Source: JBDTVS01 sp040007095 (GTDB lineage Bacteria > Acidobacteriota > Vicinamibacteria > Vicinamibacterales > CAVVIG01). From it: a DNA stretch of 64,000 nt. Each line of letters begins with the position of its first letter. Position 1 is the stretch's first letter. This document shows, piece after piece, positions 35,009 through 44,800 of this stretch. The position numbers and the translations under genes are program-made. The notes beneath the pieces were generated by a model. That model saw only the letters and a program-made list of their open reading frames with translations, ran no database searches and was not told the origin of the DNA. The stretch lies in NCBI GenBank assembly GCA_040007095.1, contig JBDTVS010000019.1, positions 1 through 64,000 on the forward strand. The letters run 5' to 3'.

Positions 35009-38000
35009 ATGCGCATTCTTGGCCGGGCACTCCGGATCCTCGTCTTCATCGTCACGCTGATCGTCACCGCCACGACTGCCGCGGTGATCGTGACGCAAAC
35101 GGCGTGGTTCAAGGGGTGGCTGCGCGGCTATGCGGTACGGCAGGCGAATCACTACCTCGACGCCGAGCTGTCCATCGGCCGCCTGGGCGGCAATCTGTTT
35201 TCGGGCATCGCCCTCGAGCAGGTCACGCTGTCCATGCACGGCGAACAGGTGGTCGCGATCGAATCGATGGCGGTGACCTACAACATTCCCGAAATGATCC
35301 GGAACGGCGTGTCGATTGCCCGGATCAGCCTGACGCGGCCGGTCGTGTTGCTGGAGCGGAACGAGAACGGCGACTATGCGTTCGCCCGCTTGATCAAGAG
35401 ACGCGGCGACCAGACAGACCGCTCCGGTCGTGGGCCGAGGATTGCGCTCAAAGCGATTGAGGTTGCCGACGGGACGGTCACGATCCGGGGACCGTGGCCC
35501 GAAGGTGGTCTGAAGGCGCCCCGCCGGTTCGAACACCTCGACACGAGGCTGGCCTTCACCTATCAGAAAGGTCACCAGGAGATCGATATCGCCCAGCTCT
35601 CGTTTCGCGGCGCCGCCCCGTCATTCGTGGTCAGCGCCTTCTCCGGTTCGATCATCATCGACGAAGCGCGCATCTCGCTGCGAAAGCTGATGCTCCGGTC
35701 GGCCGATTCGGACGTCGCGGTTGACGGTGGCATTCAGAGGACGCCCACGACGGTCCTCGAACTCACGATTGCGTCCGAGAAGCTGTCTCTCGCCGAGATT
35801 GCGCCGCTGGTGCGCGCGGTGAGAGACATTCCGCTCGAACCGTCGTTCCAAGTCAAACTGAGCGGGCCGACGAGCCATCTCGCCATCGACATGAACGTCC
35901 GGTCGATGGCCGGCGTGGTGTCTGGCGCCCTGGTGGCGGATCTCGCTCAGCCAAACCAGTCGGTCACCGGCGATGTGGTGCTCCGCAACCTCGATCTGGC
36001 GCCGATCCTCCGCAACCCGGACGGCAAGAGCGATATCACGGGGAAGGCGTCGGTGAAGGTCCACGGCGCGCCACTGTCCGACACCGACACGTTGCGCTGG
36101 CAGGTCGGGCTCGATGCCCCGCACGCCGCCGCACTCGGGTACGTTGCGGAAGATGTCGTGGTGCAGGCGCAGGTGGTCGGCCCCCGCATCACGTTCGACG
36201 CCCGGGCCCGCGGATATGACGCGGACGCGACGGCGGTTGGATACGTCGTGCTCAAGGGCGACACACGACCGTTGACCTACGACCTGCACGGGGTGGCCCG
36301 CCACGTCGATCTGCGCCGCCTCCCGGCGCATCTTCGAGTGCCGCCGGCGCTGTCGGATCTCAACGCGGCGTATCAGGTCAGTGGAAGCGTGCAGCCGGGC
36401 ACCGGTCCCAATCGTCAAGCGGTCGTCGCCTCCGGGCTCTTCGAGGCGTCGACGATTGCCGGCATGCGCATCGCTCCCGAGGCAACGGGGGGAGTCACGC
36501 TCACCGGCTCCGACGTCGCCTACTGGGGCGAGGGCACGATCGACGAGCTCAACCTGCGCCGCTTTGGCGAGGGGTTCGGCATCATGGCTCTCCAGTCCGA
36601 GCGGTTCGAGGGCCTGCTGAACGGTCACGTGACGGCCAACGGTCGCGGGATCGGCGTGCGCGAGATGACGCTGACCGCGACGGGCACGCTGAGAGATTCG
36701 GCCGTCCTCGGCATGCACGTGTCGTCGCTCGCCTTCGACACGAGCCTGATGAACAACAATCTGCACGTCTCCGCGAAGGGCGATGTGGACGATGTCGATC
36801 TCAAAGCGGCATTCGGGCGGGAAGGGCTGGAGGGCCATCTCGACGGCTCTCTGGATGCGCACGCGACGCTGGCCAATATTTCGGACGGTGTGACGGCCGA
36901 CAGCGTCGAGGCCACCGGCCGCGTCAATCTTCAGCGATCGAACGTCGGCCGCATCGAGATCGATCGGGCGGCCTTCGACGGCGACTACAGCCCCGCGAGC
37001 GGTGTGATCAGAACACTCGATGTCGCAGGACCGGTGGTCAGCCTGCAGGCTCACGGGACGGTCGCGCTCGACGAATCGGGCGACTCCAATCTGATCGTGC
37101 ACGCGGACACCTCGAGTCTCGAGGAGCTTGGCAATCTGATCGACAGGCCGCTCGCCGGCATGGCGGTCGTCGACGCAACGGTGACGGGAAACAAGCGACT
37201 GCTGACGATTGCCGGTCACGCCTCGGGCGACGGTCTCAAATACGGTGCGTCCGGGGCGCTCGAACTGTCGACCGACTACACGGCGCGGGTGCCCGAGCTG
37301 AGGATGAAGGACGTCGCGGTGTCGGCGACGACCCGCGCGACCTTTGTGACGCTCGGCGGACAAAACATCAACGAGTTGTCGGCTCGCACAGAGTACGCGG
37401 ACCGTCAGCTGACGTTCGACGCCACGGCGCGGCAGCCGAATCGTTCGCTGAATCTGGCGGGGGAAGTCACGCTCAATCCGGACCGGCAGGAAGTCGCGGT
37501 GCAGCGGCTCGCGGCCACGACGCAGGGCCTGTCGTGGCAATTGGCGCCGGGGGCGCAGCCGGTCGTGCGCTATGGCGACGATGAGATCGCGGTGAAGGAT
37601 TTGCGCATGCGCAGCGGCGATCAGCAGTTGGCGATCGGAGGTGCGTTTGGTCGGGCCAACGACGTCCTCGATGTGTCGCTCGACAACGTCGATCTCGCCG
37701 TCGTCGACGCGGTGATGGTTCGTCCGCCGCAGCTCTCGGGCCGGTTACGGGCCTCGGGCAGCGTCACCGGCACCAGGGAGCAGCCGCAGGTCCGCGCGGA
37801 TTTTCATGTGACCCAGGGCGGCTTCCGCCAGTTCCACTATGCCGACTTGAGCGGCACCATGAATTATGGCGGCAAGGGAATCACGCTGGACGCGAAGCTG
37901 CAGCAGGACGCGTCCGCCTGGCTGACGGCGAAGGGCTACGTGCCCGTCGCTCTTTTGAAGGGGCCGGGGAATGCGCCGGAGTCGCACGGAGCGGAGGTCC

Positions 38001-39394
38001 CCCCCGAAGACCGCATCGACCTGCAGATCGATAGCAGCCCGATTCAACTCGGGCTCATTCAAGGATTCACGACGGCAGTGTCCAACGTCACGGGCACCAT
38101 GCAGGCGAACGTCCAGGTGACCGGATCGGCGAGCGACCCGCATCCCGGCGGATCGATCGCGGTGAGCGACGCCGGCTTCACCGTGGGCGCGAGCGGCGTC
38201 AGCTACGCGGGCGGCTCGGGTCGCATCGAATTCCAGGGCGACCGGGTGCACATCGACGAGTTCCGACTGCTCGACAACCAACGCAAGGCCCTCGTGGTCT
38301 CGGGCGACCTCGCCATTCATGAACGGGAACTGGGCGGCGTCGACGTGTCGGTGAAGGCGACCGATTTCAAGGTGATCGACAACAAGATTGGCAGCGTCCG
38401 GATCAACAGCAATCTGCACATCACGGGAGAACTGAGTTATCCGCGGGTGGAGGGCGACCTTGGCATCAACACCGGCGTGATCAATCTCGACGAGTTGCTC
38501 GCGGCGACGACCGGATCGGCGTACTCCACGACGCCGATCCAGATGCCGGGCACCGACCCGGCGTCCGTCGAGCGCGCAGGTCAGCCGTCGGCGAGCGTGT
38601 TCGATGCGCTGCAGATGGAGATCCACGTGACGGTGCCGAACGATCTGGTGGTGAAAGGCTCCGACCTGCGCATCTCCGATGCCCCGGTGGGCCTCGGCGC
38701 GCTGAACGTGACGCTCGGAGGCGATCTGTGGGTCAGCAAGACACCCTGGGATCGGCCGCGGCTGACCGGTCCTGTGAACACCGTGCGCGGCACCTACGAT
38801 TTCCAGGGCCGCCGCTTCGACATCCTGCGCGACGGCACGCTGCGATTCGATGGACTCGACGAGCTCGAGCCGGTTCTCGACATCCGCGCCGAGCGGCTCA
38901 TTCAAGGTGTTCGCACCAGCGTCAACCTTCGCGGCACGCTGCACCATCCTGATGTCATGTTGAGCAGCTCACCACCGCTCGAGCAGTCGGACATCCTGGC
39001 GCTCATCGTCTTCAACCAGCCGACCAGCCAGATCGGCGCGGGTCAACAGATTTCGCTGGCCCAACGCGCCGAATCGATGGCGCTCGGCGCTGTCGTCGGC
39101 CAGTTGGCCAGTTCGATCGGCGGCGCGCTCGATCTCAATACATTCGAGCTTCAGATTGCGCCGGACAACGGCGCAGCCGCTCAGGTCACCGTTGGACAGC
39201 AGTTGAGTCAGAATCTGTTTGTCAAAGTCGAACAGGGTATCGGGGACCAGACGGCTACCAACGTGGTCATCGAGTATCAATTGGGCAAGTGGCTGTTGCT
39301 GGAGACCAACGTGCGGCAGGGCACCACCACGCTCCAACCGTTTCAGCGGGTTCAGGGAAGCGGAATGGACCTGATCTTCTTCTTCAGCTACTGA
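35009..39394 (+). CDS. tamB: TamB-like translocation and assembly module protein (DUF490)
   Basis: A 1461-residue protein with an N-terminal membrane anchor (residues about 7-32, ILVFIVTLIVTATTAAVIVT). A very long repetitive beta-helical region spans the periplasm. A conserved C-terminal DUF490/TamB domain follows (about 1150-1461), containing GTYDFQGRRFDILRDGTLRF, RTSVNLRGTLHHPDV, SDILALIVF and the terminal DLIFFFSY. It starts 3 bp after the tamA stop, so the two are coexpressed. The known role of TamB is with TamA and in AsmA-like lipid bridging; which applies here is not determinable. Length is typical of the family. Confidence 0.9.
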   Translation: MRILGRALRILVFIVTLIVTATTAAVIVTQTAWFKGWLRGYAVRQANHYLDAELSIGRLGGNLFSGIALEQVTLSMHGEQVVAIESMAVTYNIPEMIRNGVSIARISLTRPVVLLERNENGDYAFARLIKRRGDQTDRSGRGPRIALKAIEVADGTVTIRGPWPEGGLKAPRRFEHLDTRLAFTYQKGHQEIDIAQLSFRGAAPSFVVSAFSGSIIIDEARISLRKLMLRSADSDVAVDGGIQRTPTTVLELTIASEKLSLAEIAPLVRAVRDIPLEPSFQVKLSGPTSHLAIDMNVRSMAGVVSGALVADLAQPNQSVTGDVVLRNLDLAPILRNPDGKSDITGKASVKVHGAPLSDTDTLRWQVGLDAPHAAALGYVAEDVVVQAQVVGPRITFDARARGYDADATAVGYVVLKGDTRPLTYDLHGVARHVDLRRLPAHLRVPPALSDLNAAYQVSGSVQPGTGPNRQAVVASGLFEASTIAGMRIAPEATGGVTLTGSDVAYWGEGTIDELNLRRFGEGFGIMALQSERFEGLLNGHVTANGRGIGVREMTLTATGTLRDSAVLGMHVSSLAFDTSLMNNNLHVSAKGDVDDVDLKAAFGREGLEGHLDGSLDAHATLANISDGVTADSVEATGRVNLQRSNVGRIEIDRAAFDGDYSPASGVIRTLDVAGPVVSLQAHGTVALDESGDSNLIVHADTSSLEELGNLIDRPLAGMAVVDATVTGNKRLLTIAGHASGDGLKYGASGALELSTDYTARVPELRMKDVAVSATTRATFVTLGGQNINELSARTEYADRQLTFDATARQPNRSLNLAGEVTLNPDRQEVAVQRLAATTQGLSWQLAPGAQPVVRYGDDEIAVKDLRMRSGDQQLAIGGAFGRANDVLDVSLDNVDLAVVDAVMVRPPQLSGRLRASGSVTGTREQPQVRADFHVTQGGFRQFHYADLSGTMNYGGKGITLDAKLQQDASAWLTAKGYVPVALLKGPGNAPESHGAEVPPEDRIDLQIDSSPIQLGLIQGFTTAVSNVTGTMQANVQVTGSASDPHPGGSIAVSDAGFTVGASGVSYAGGSGRIEFQGDRVHIDEFRLLDNQRKALVVSGDLAIHERELGGVDVSVKATDFKVIDNKIGSVRINSNLHITGELSYPRVEGDLGINTGVINLDELLAATTGSAYSTTPIQMPGTDPASVERAGQPSASVFDALQMEIHVTVPNDLVVKGSDLRISDAPVGLGALNVTLGGDLWVSKTPWDRPRLTGPVNTVRGTYDFQGRRFDILRDGTLRFDGLDELEPVLDIRAERLIQGVRTSVNLRGTLHHPDVMLSSSPPLEQSDILALIVFNQPTSQIGAGQQISLAQRAESMALGAVVGQLASSIGGALDLNTFELQIAPDNGAAAQVTVGQQLSQNLFVKVEQGIGDQTATNVVIEYQLGKWLLLETNVRQGTTTLQPFQRVQGSGMDLIFFFSY

Positions 39395-39471
39395 CGGACG
39401 AGGAACTCACTGCCGTTGTGGCCCACGAACTCGGGCACGTCTGGATTTTCACCCACCATCCGTATGGCGAG
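39388..39471 (+). pseudogene. Remnant of an HExxH metallopeptidase
   Basis: Overlapping the tamB stop in another frame is LTDEELTAVVAHELGHVWIF followed by THHPY. The HELGH zinc motif sits at 39422-39436, in the context typical of M48-like peptidases. After about 28 codons the similarity ends and the frame runs into the next gene. Neither the start nor the downstream zinc ligand is present, so this is a small gene relic. Confidence 0.55.
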
Positions 39472-39509
39472 GTCTCGCGTGCCAGAGGATCGGCCGGCAT
39501 AATGGTGGC

Positions 39510-40277
39510 ATGCCGTCGCTTGAATCGAGTATCGACAGCCTGTACCAGGGGCCGCCCGACCAATTCGTCGCCACGCGGCTGGCACTCGCCAAAACGCTGA
39601 CGCGCGACGAAGCGCGGCTCGTCAAGCAGTTGCCGAAGCCAACCGTCGCGGCTTGGGCCGCCAACCAGGTCTATTGGCGAACACGGCCTGTGTATGATCG
39701 CGCGATCAAGAGCGGCAAGAAGGTGCGATCGGCGCAGATCGCGGCGCTGAACGGCCGAGCCCTCGATCTGCGGGAAGTCGTGGATGAGCACCGCGCGGCC
39801 GTTGCGGCGGCGGTAGCGGAAGCGTCCCGGCTGGCCGCAGGCATGGACGCCCACCCGAATACAGACGAGCTCTCGCGCACATTCGAAGCGTTGTCGCTCG
39901 AGGCCGCCCGTACCGAACCCGCCGGGAGGCTGAGCAAGGCGCTTCAACCAGCCGGCTTCGAAGCCTTGGCGGGCATAGTGGTCAAGGCTCCGGCCTCTGC
40001 CCGCCCCTCCCCGGCCGATTCGTCAGAGAAGCCGGACAAGGGTGGCGGCAGCGCCTTGTCCAGGGCTGCGGCCCTCGCCGAGGTGCGGCGACAAAAGCAG
40101 GCCGCCGAGCGCGAGAGGGCGGCAGCGATCGCGACAGCCAACGCCGAGGTTGAGCGGGCGCGGCTCGCGGAGGACGGTGCGCGCGCCGAGCTGGATCGTG
40201 CGCGTGCCGAGCTCGACCGTCTCACACGCGAACGTGAGTCGGCCGAGGCGATGCTCGCACGTCTCCAGGGCGGGTAA
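39510..40277 (+). CDS. Conserved hypothetical protein with C-terminal coiled coil
   Basis: A 255-residue soluble protein. The N-terminal part (PDQFVATRLALAKTLT, then QLPKPTVAAWAANQVYW) resembles a conserved hypothetical family seen in acidobacteria and actinobacteria. A helical middle follows. Residues about 185-255 form an uninterrupted alanine-, arginine- and glutamate-rich coiled coil (RRQKQAAERERAAAIATANA and onward). No catalytic motif, signal peptide or membrane segment is visible. It lies 30 bp upstream of a GIY-YIG nuclease gene on the same strand, so the two may be cotranscribed. Function unknown. Confidence 0.7.
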   Translation: MPSLESSIDSLYQGPPDQFVATRLALAKTLTRDEARLVKQLPKPTVAAWAANQVYWRTRPVYDRAIKSGKKVRSAQIAALNGRALDLREVVDEHRAAVAAAVAEASRLAAGMDAHPNTDELSRTFEALSLEAARTEPAGRLSKALQPAGFEALAGIVVKAPASARPSPADSSEKPDKGGGSALSRAAALAEVRRQKQAAERERAAAIATANAEVERARLAEDGARAELDRARAELDRLTRERESAEAMLARLQGG

Positions 40278-40307
40278 GACGAAGAAGGACTGACACGAGG
40301 AACGCCT

Positions 40308-41138
40308 TTGCCGATGCTACGAGACACCCTCGCCGCGCGACTGGCCGAGATGGGCGCCGCGCCCGACTACCAACGTCTGGTCACCGAAGTGTTGGGTATC
40401 AAAGGCGCCTCTCCAGAGTTGGCGCGCCGCATCGTTGCCCAGGCGCTCGTGGTGGGAGACCGCCACGATGCGTGGCGCCGGGTTGGACAACGTATCTGCG
40501 GACAGGCGCCGCGGTTACCAGGCGTGTATGTGTTTCGCGACGCAGAAGGACGGGCGCTCTATGTGGGAAAAGCGCTGAATCTACGTCGGCGTCTGGCTGC
40601 GCATTTTGCCGATCGCCAGTGGCTGGCGCTGAAACCCGCACTGGCGCGAATCGACAGCGTCGAGTGGCAGGAGGTGGGTTCTGAGATCGAAGCCCTGTTA
40701 CGGGAAGCATCGCTGATTCGCGCATTGGATCCGGTAGTCAATGTTCAAACTGGCGTGCCGACCCTGCGCAAGCGGCTCATCCCACGGAGGCTGTTTCGCG
40801 ACGTCCTGATCGTAGCGCCGTCCGCCGAACCAGACGCCGCGGAACTGCTTGCGGCCAGAACCGACGGCGGCTCGATGATCCGACGCACGTCCAGAAGCGG
40901 CCCACTGCCTGGCTCGCTGGGTCGGAGCGTCTGGGCGTTCTTTCAAGGGCCACCAGGCGAGGCGAGCCCACACGACGGATCGTTCGCGCCGCTGATCTTC
41001 TCGTGGCTCGCGGGCCGAGGCCGCGAGGCGACTCGGCTGGACCCGCACGACGCGGAATCCAGCGCTGACTTGTGCCTGCGGCTGGAGACCTTACTGAGAG
41101 ACAGACAGCTCTTCGCTGAACGCCTCGCACTCAAGTGA
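40308..41138 (+). CDS. GIY-YIG nuclease domain protein (UvrC/Cho-like)
   Basis: A 276-residue protein. The GIY-YIG core spans about 65-150: GVYVFRDAEGRALYVGKALN, RRRLAAHF, and the catalytic glutamate in EIEALLREASLIRALDPVVN. This resembles the N-terminal incision domain of UvrC and the stand-alone Cho nuclease, without UvrC's C-terminal RNase H-like and HhH domains. The C-terminal 120 residues are of unknown family. A TTG at 40308 is preferred because GAGG lies 7 bp upstream; an ATG two codons later is further from that site. A DNA-repair role is inferred from the domain. Confidence 0.78.
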   Translation: MPMLRDTLAARLAEMGAAPDYQRLVTEVLGIKGASPELARRIVAQALVVGDRHDAWRRVGQRICGQAPRLPGVYVFRDAEGRALYVGKALNLRRRLAAHFADRQWLALKPALARIDSVEWQEVGSEIEALLREASLIRALDPVVNVQTGVPTLRKRLIPRRLFRDVLIVAPSAEPDAAELLAARTDGGSMIRRTSRSGPLPGSLGRSVWAFFQGPPGEASPHDGSFAPLIFSWLAGRGREATRLDPHDAESSADLCLRLETLLRDRQLFAERLALK

Positions 41139-41164
41139 GCGCGGGCCGACATCTCTCGACCGCC

Positions 41165-41857
41165 CTAAGACTGGGTCCAGCTCACCGCCGCGCGGATCAG
41201 CTCGTGGCCGCTCTTCAGACCGAGCTTGACCTTGATGCGGGCCTGATAGGTTTCGATGGTTTTCATCGACAGGCCCAAGTGTTGAGCGACATCGCGCGTC
41301 CCGAGGCCGCGGCCCATCAGGCCCAGGACTTCGCGCTCCCGATCGGTCAGCCGCTCGAATGACGTGATCGCATTCCGCACGGCTCCTCGACCGGTCACTC
41401 GCGCCACGATACGCTCGGACATCTGGGGGCTGACGTAGGTCTTCCCGCTCGCCACGCACCGAATCGCGGTGATCAGGTTGTGCATCGCCTCGTGCTTCAT
41501 GATGTAGCCGCGTGCACCGGCCGCGAGCACGCGCTCGGCATGCAGCGTTTCTTCGTGCATGGACAGCACCAGCACGCGCACGTCGGGCAGCGAGGCGTCC
41601 AGCTGTTGCACGAGGCGGAGACCACTGTCGATGCCCAACGACAGGTCCACGATGGCCACGTCGGGTCGCTCGGCGCGAATCCGTTCCAGGCCTGCGGCGA
41701 CCGTGTCGCTCTCCCCGCACACGCTCATGTCTGGTTCGCCGTTGATGAGCTCTGTCAGGCCCTTGCGCACAATCGGGTGATCGTCAACGATCACGATCCT
41801 CAGGGGCCGGGCCGGCGCCTGGCTTCGGCGTCTCTCCGGTGGTCGCGGCCTTGGCAT
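41165..41857 (-). CDS. NarL/LuxR-family response regulator
   Basis: A 230-residue regulator with receiver (LRIVIVDDHPIVRKGL, phospho-Asp in VAIVDLSLGIDSG, Lys in GYIMKHEA) and LuxR helix-turn-helix (LTDREREVLGLMGRGLGTRD, then SMKTIETYQARIKVKLGL). The ATG at 41857 lies 5 bp after the stop of the CheB-CheR-kinase gene, whose HisKA_3-type kinase core is the expected phosphodonor. The N-terminal 20 residues before the receiver are arginine- and proline-rich. Target genes are unknown. Confidence 0.92.
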   Translation of the reverse strand: MPRPRPPERRRSQAPARPLRIVIVDDHPIVRKGLTELINGEPDMSVCGESDTVAAGLERIRAERPDVAIVDLSLGIDSGLRLVQQLDASLPDVRVLVLSMHEETLHAERVLAAGARGYIMKHEAMHNLITAIRCVASGKTYVSPQMSERIVARVTGRGAVRNAITSFERLTDREREVLGLMGRGLGTRDVAQHLGLSMKTIETYQARIKVKLGLKSGHELIRAAVSWTQS

Positions 41858-41862
41858 GGCGG

Positions 41863-44800
41863 CTAGCCCTTTCCGCGGTGTTTGCGGCCAGGTGGGTCCG
41901 GCGTTGCCGGGAGCAGTGGCATCCAGCACAGCACGACCGTCCCGCCGCTTTTTCGCGGTTGAACGGAAAGGTCGCCGCCCAACAGGTGCGCGCGTTGGCG
42001 CATGCTCTCGAGGCCAATCCCGGGCTGTCCGTCCGGCGACGCCTTCAGGCCGTCCCCGTCATCGCTGACGGCCACTTCCAGACGCTGTTCGACCTGTTCC
42101 AGGCTGATCGTGATGTGTGTCGGCTTGCCGTGTCGCACCGCGTTGTTGACGGCTTCCTGCACGATCCGCAACACATGCTTGGCGGCCGCGGGATCGTCGA
42201 GATAGACGGGACGCTCGCATCGGAAGTCGCAACGGAGGCCGTACTGGGTCTCCGCTTGGGTGGCAAGTTCCTGCAACGCAGCCATCAGCCCTTCCTGGAT
42301 CGCTTCGACGGGCATCAGCTCCCTGACGATGGACCGGAGTTGTTTCTGGGCCTCGTCGATGCTGCGCACGAGGTCCTCGGCTTTGGCGGCCAGCGGCGAC
42401 GACCCTTTGGCCAGATGCGTCTGGAGGGTTTGCGCCAACAACCCGATGCCGGTCATGTGTCCCCCCATCCCGTCGTGCAACTCGCGGGCGACGTGGCGGC
42501 GCTCCTCGGCCTGACTCTCGGCCAGGCGCCACTCAAGCCTCCGGCGATCGGTGAGATCGCGAAGAATTCCGGTAAAGCAGTGAAGCTGGTCGATCTGGCT
42601 GATGGCGACGTCCAGCGGGAACGTCGTGCCATCTTTGCGCTGTCCGACCAACTCGCGCCCGACGCCAATGATGCGCGCTTCGCCGGTCCGCAGATAGCGA
42701 GCGAGGTAGCCGTCGTGCTCGTCGCGATAGGGCCGGGGCATCAGCAGACGGACGTTCTTGCCGACCACTTCGGCCGCCGTATATCCGAACATCTGCTCAG
42801 CCGCGAGATTGAACGTTTCGATGCTGCCGAGCCGATTGATCGTGATGATCGCATCGACGGCCGTGTTGACGATCGACCGCAGGTAGTCTTCGCTCCGGCG
42901 CAGCGCCCGCTCGGTCCGATCGTGTTCGGTCACGTCGATCAGCATCCATAACTCGTGCGTGTCGTCGAGGCGACAAATGGTGAACTCGACGTGACGCAGG
43001 GTGCCATCCTTGCGGCCGATCTCGAGCGGGACGGGTTGCGCTCCGCGTTCCGGCGCTCCGCTCGGGTCATAGAGGTGTCGACATTCCCCGGCCTGGTCGC
43101 CGTGCAGAGCGAGACACCACGCGTCCATCGTGGACAGCTCGCGTCGCCGATAGCCGGTAATCGCTTCCGCCGCCCGATTCAGGGTCAGTCGGTCGCCTTC
43201 GCGAAGCACCGCACCGGCCGGCAGATCCTCGATCACCTGCTGGAACAGGCTGGCGGCGTGCCTGGCCGCGAGGCCCTCCTTGAGGTCGGTGACATCGCGG
43301 TCGGTGGTGACGATGGCGTCGGGTCGTCCCGAGGCGTCGCGCAGGAGCGTCATCGTGAGCCAGATGTCGCGGGTGCGGCCGTCCTTGGTCTTTCGCTGCG
43401 TCTCGAGCGATTCCGACACCGAGTCGCCCCGGCCTACTCGTCGGATGAGGTCGTCGGCCGTGCCGCGGTCCGGCTCCGGCACGAGGTCCCCCACGTGCAG
43501 CGCCAGCGCCTCGGCTTCCGAGTATCCGTACAAACGCTCGGCGCCACGATTCCAGCCGATGATATGCCCCTCCAGGTCGAGAAGCGCCACGCCGTCGTTC
43601 GAGTCCTGCAGAACGGCGCCCAGGCGTCGCACCTCGGCCTCGGCCACGAGCCGCTGTGTGATCTCCACCCAGGTGATGACCACACCGCTGATGCGCCGGT
43701 CGGCGGTGCGGTAGGGCAGCACCCGCCGCAGATACGCGCGGGCATCGTCGGCGCGCACGACCAGTTCGAGCGGCGTGAGCCTCTCGAGTACCTGGCGGCA
43801 GTCCTCGAGCAGTGTCACATCGGCGACCCGCGGGGCGATGTCGCGAAACGGGCGGCCGATGTCGGTCGGCAGCAGGTTTTGCAGTCTCGCCATTGGCGGC
43901 GTGAAGCGCTTGATGCGCAGATCGGTGTCGAGGAACACCGTGGCGATGTCGGTGCTCGCGAGCAGGTTTCCCAGGTCGTTGTTGGCCGCGTCCAACTCGT
44001 GCACCTTGTCCTGCAGCTGGCTGTTGACGGTGCTCAGCTCCTCGTTCAGCGACTGCAGCTCCTCCTTCGAGCTCTCCAATTCCTCGTTGGTCGATTGATG
44101 CTCCTCGTTCAACGACATCACTTCTTCGTTCGACGCCTTCAGCTCCTCGTTGGAGCTCTCGAGATCGTCGATCGTGCCCTGCAGATCCTCGCGCGTGGTC
44201 TTCAGCTCGTATTCGAGCTGCTGGATGAGCGACGGCTCTTCAGTCGACCCGGCCGCGGCGGCAGGGGCACTGGCAGCCACCCGCACGCGGCGCGCCGGCC
44301 GATCCTTGAAGGTCACCAGGAGCAGGCCGTCCGCGTCCTTGACATCGGAGACGGGTCGCGCCGTCAACGTGCACGGTACGTAGCTGCCCTGGCGCTTGAC
44401 CCGCGCGTTTGCATCGACCACCGTGCGGTGGTCACGCAGGGCTTGCTGGCACGCCGCGCGAATCGTCGTGCGAAGCCCGGAGCGGGCCATCGAGAGCAGA
44501 TCGCGTGTCAACTCGCCCGGTGGAAACTCGAGGTATTCGACCACCGGACCGTGGACGCTCAGAATCTCGTGGTGCTTATTGATCAGCACGGCAGCCGGCG
44601 CATAGTCGGCGAGCAGTGCGCGATGCAGACGGTCGCCGACGGCGATCTGCGGGCGTGCCCCCGGGTTGGACCCGGGGAGCCGAGCACGCCGTTCCTCCGA
44701 AGGCAGGATCGGAAACTCCACCACGCGGCGGCCCGATCCGATGCGGCGATACACGCGCCACTTCTTCGAAATCGGTTCGAACCGGTCGGTGGCCGGTCCG

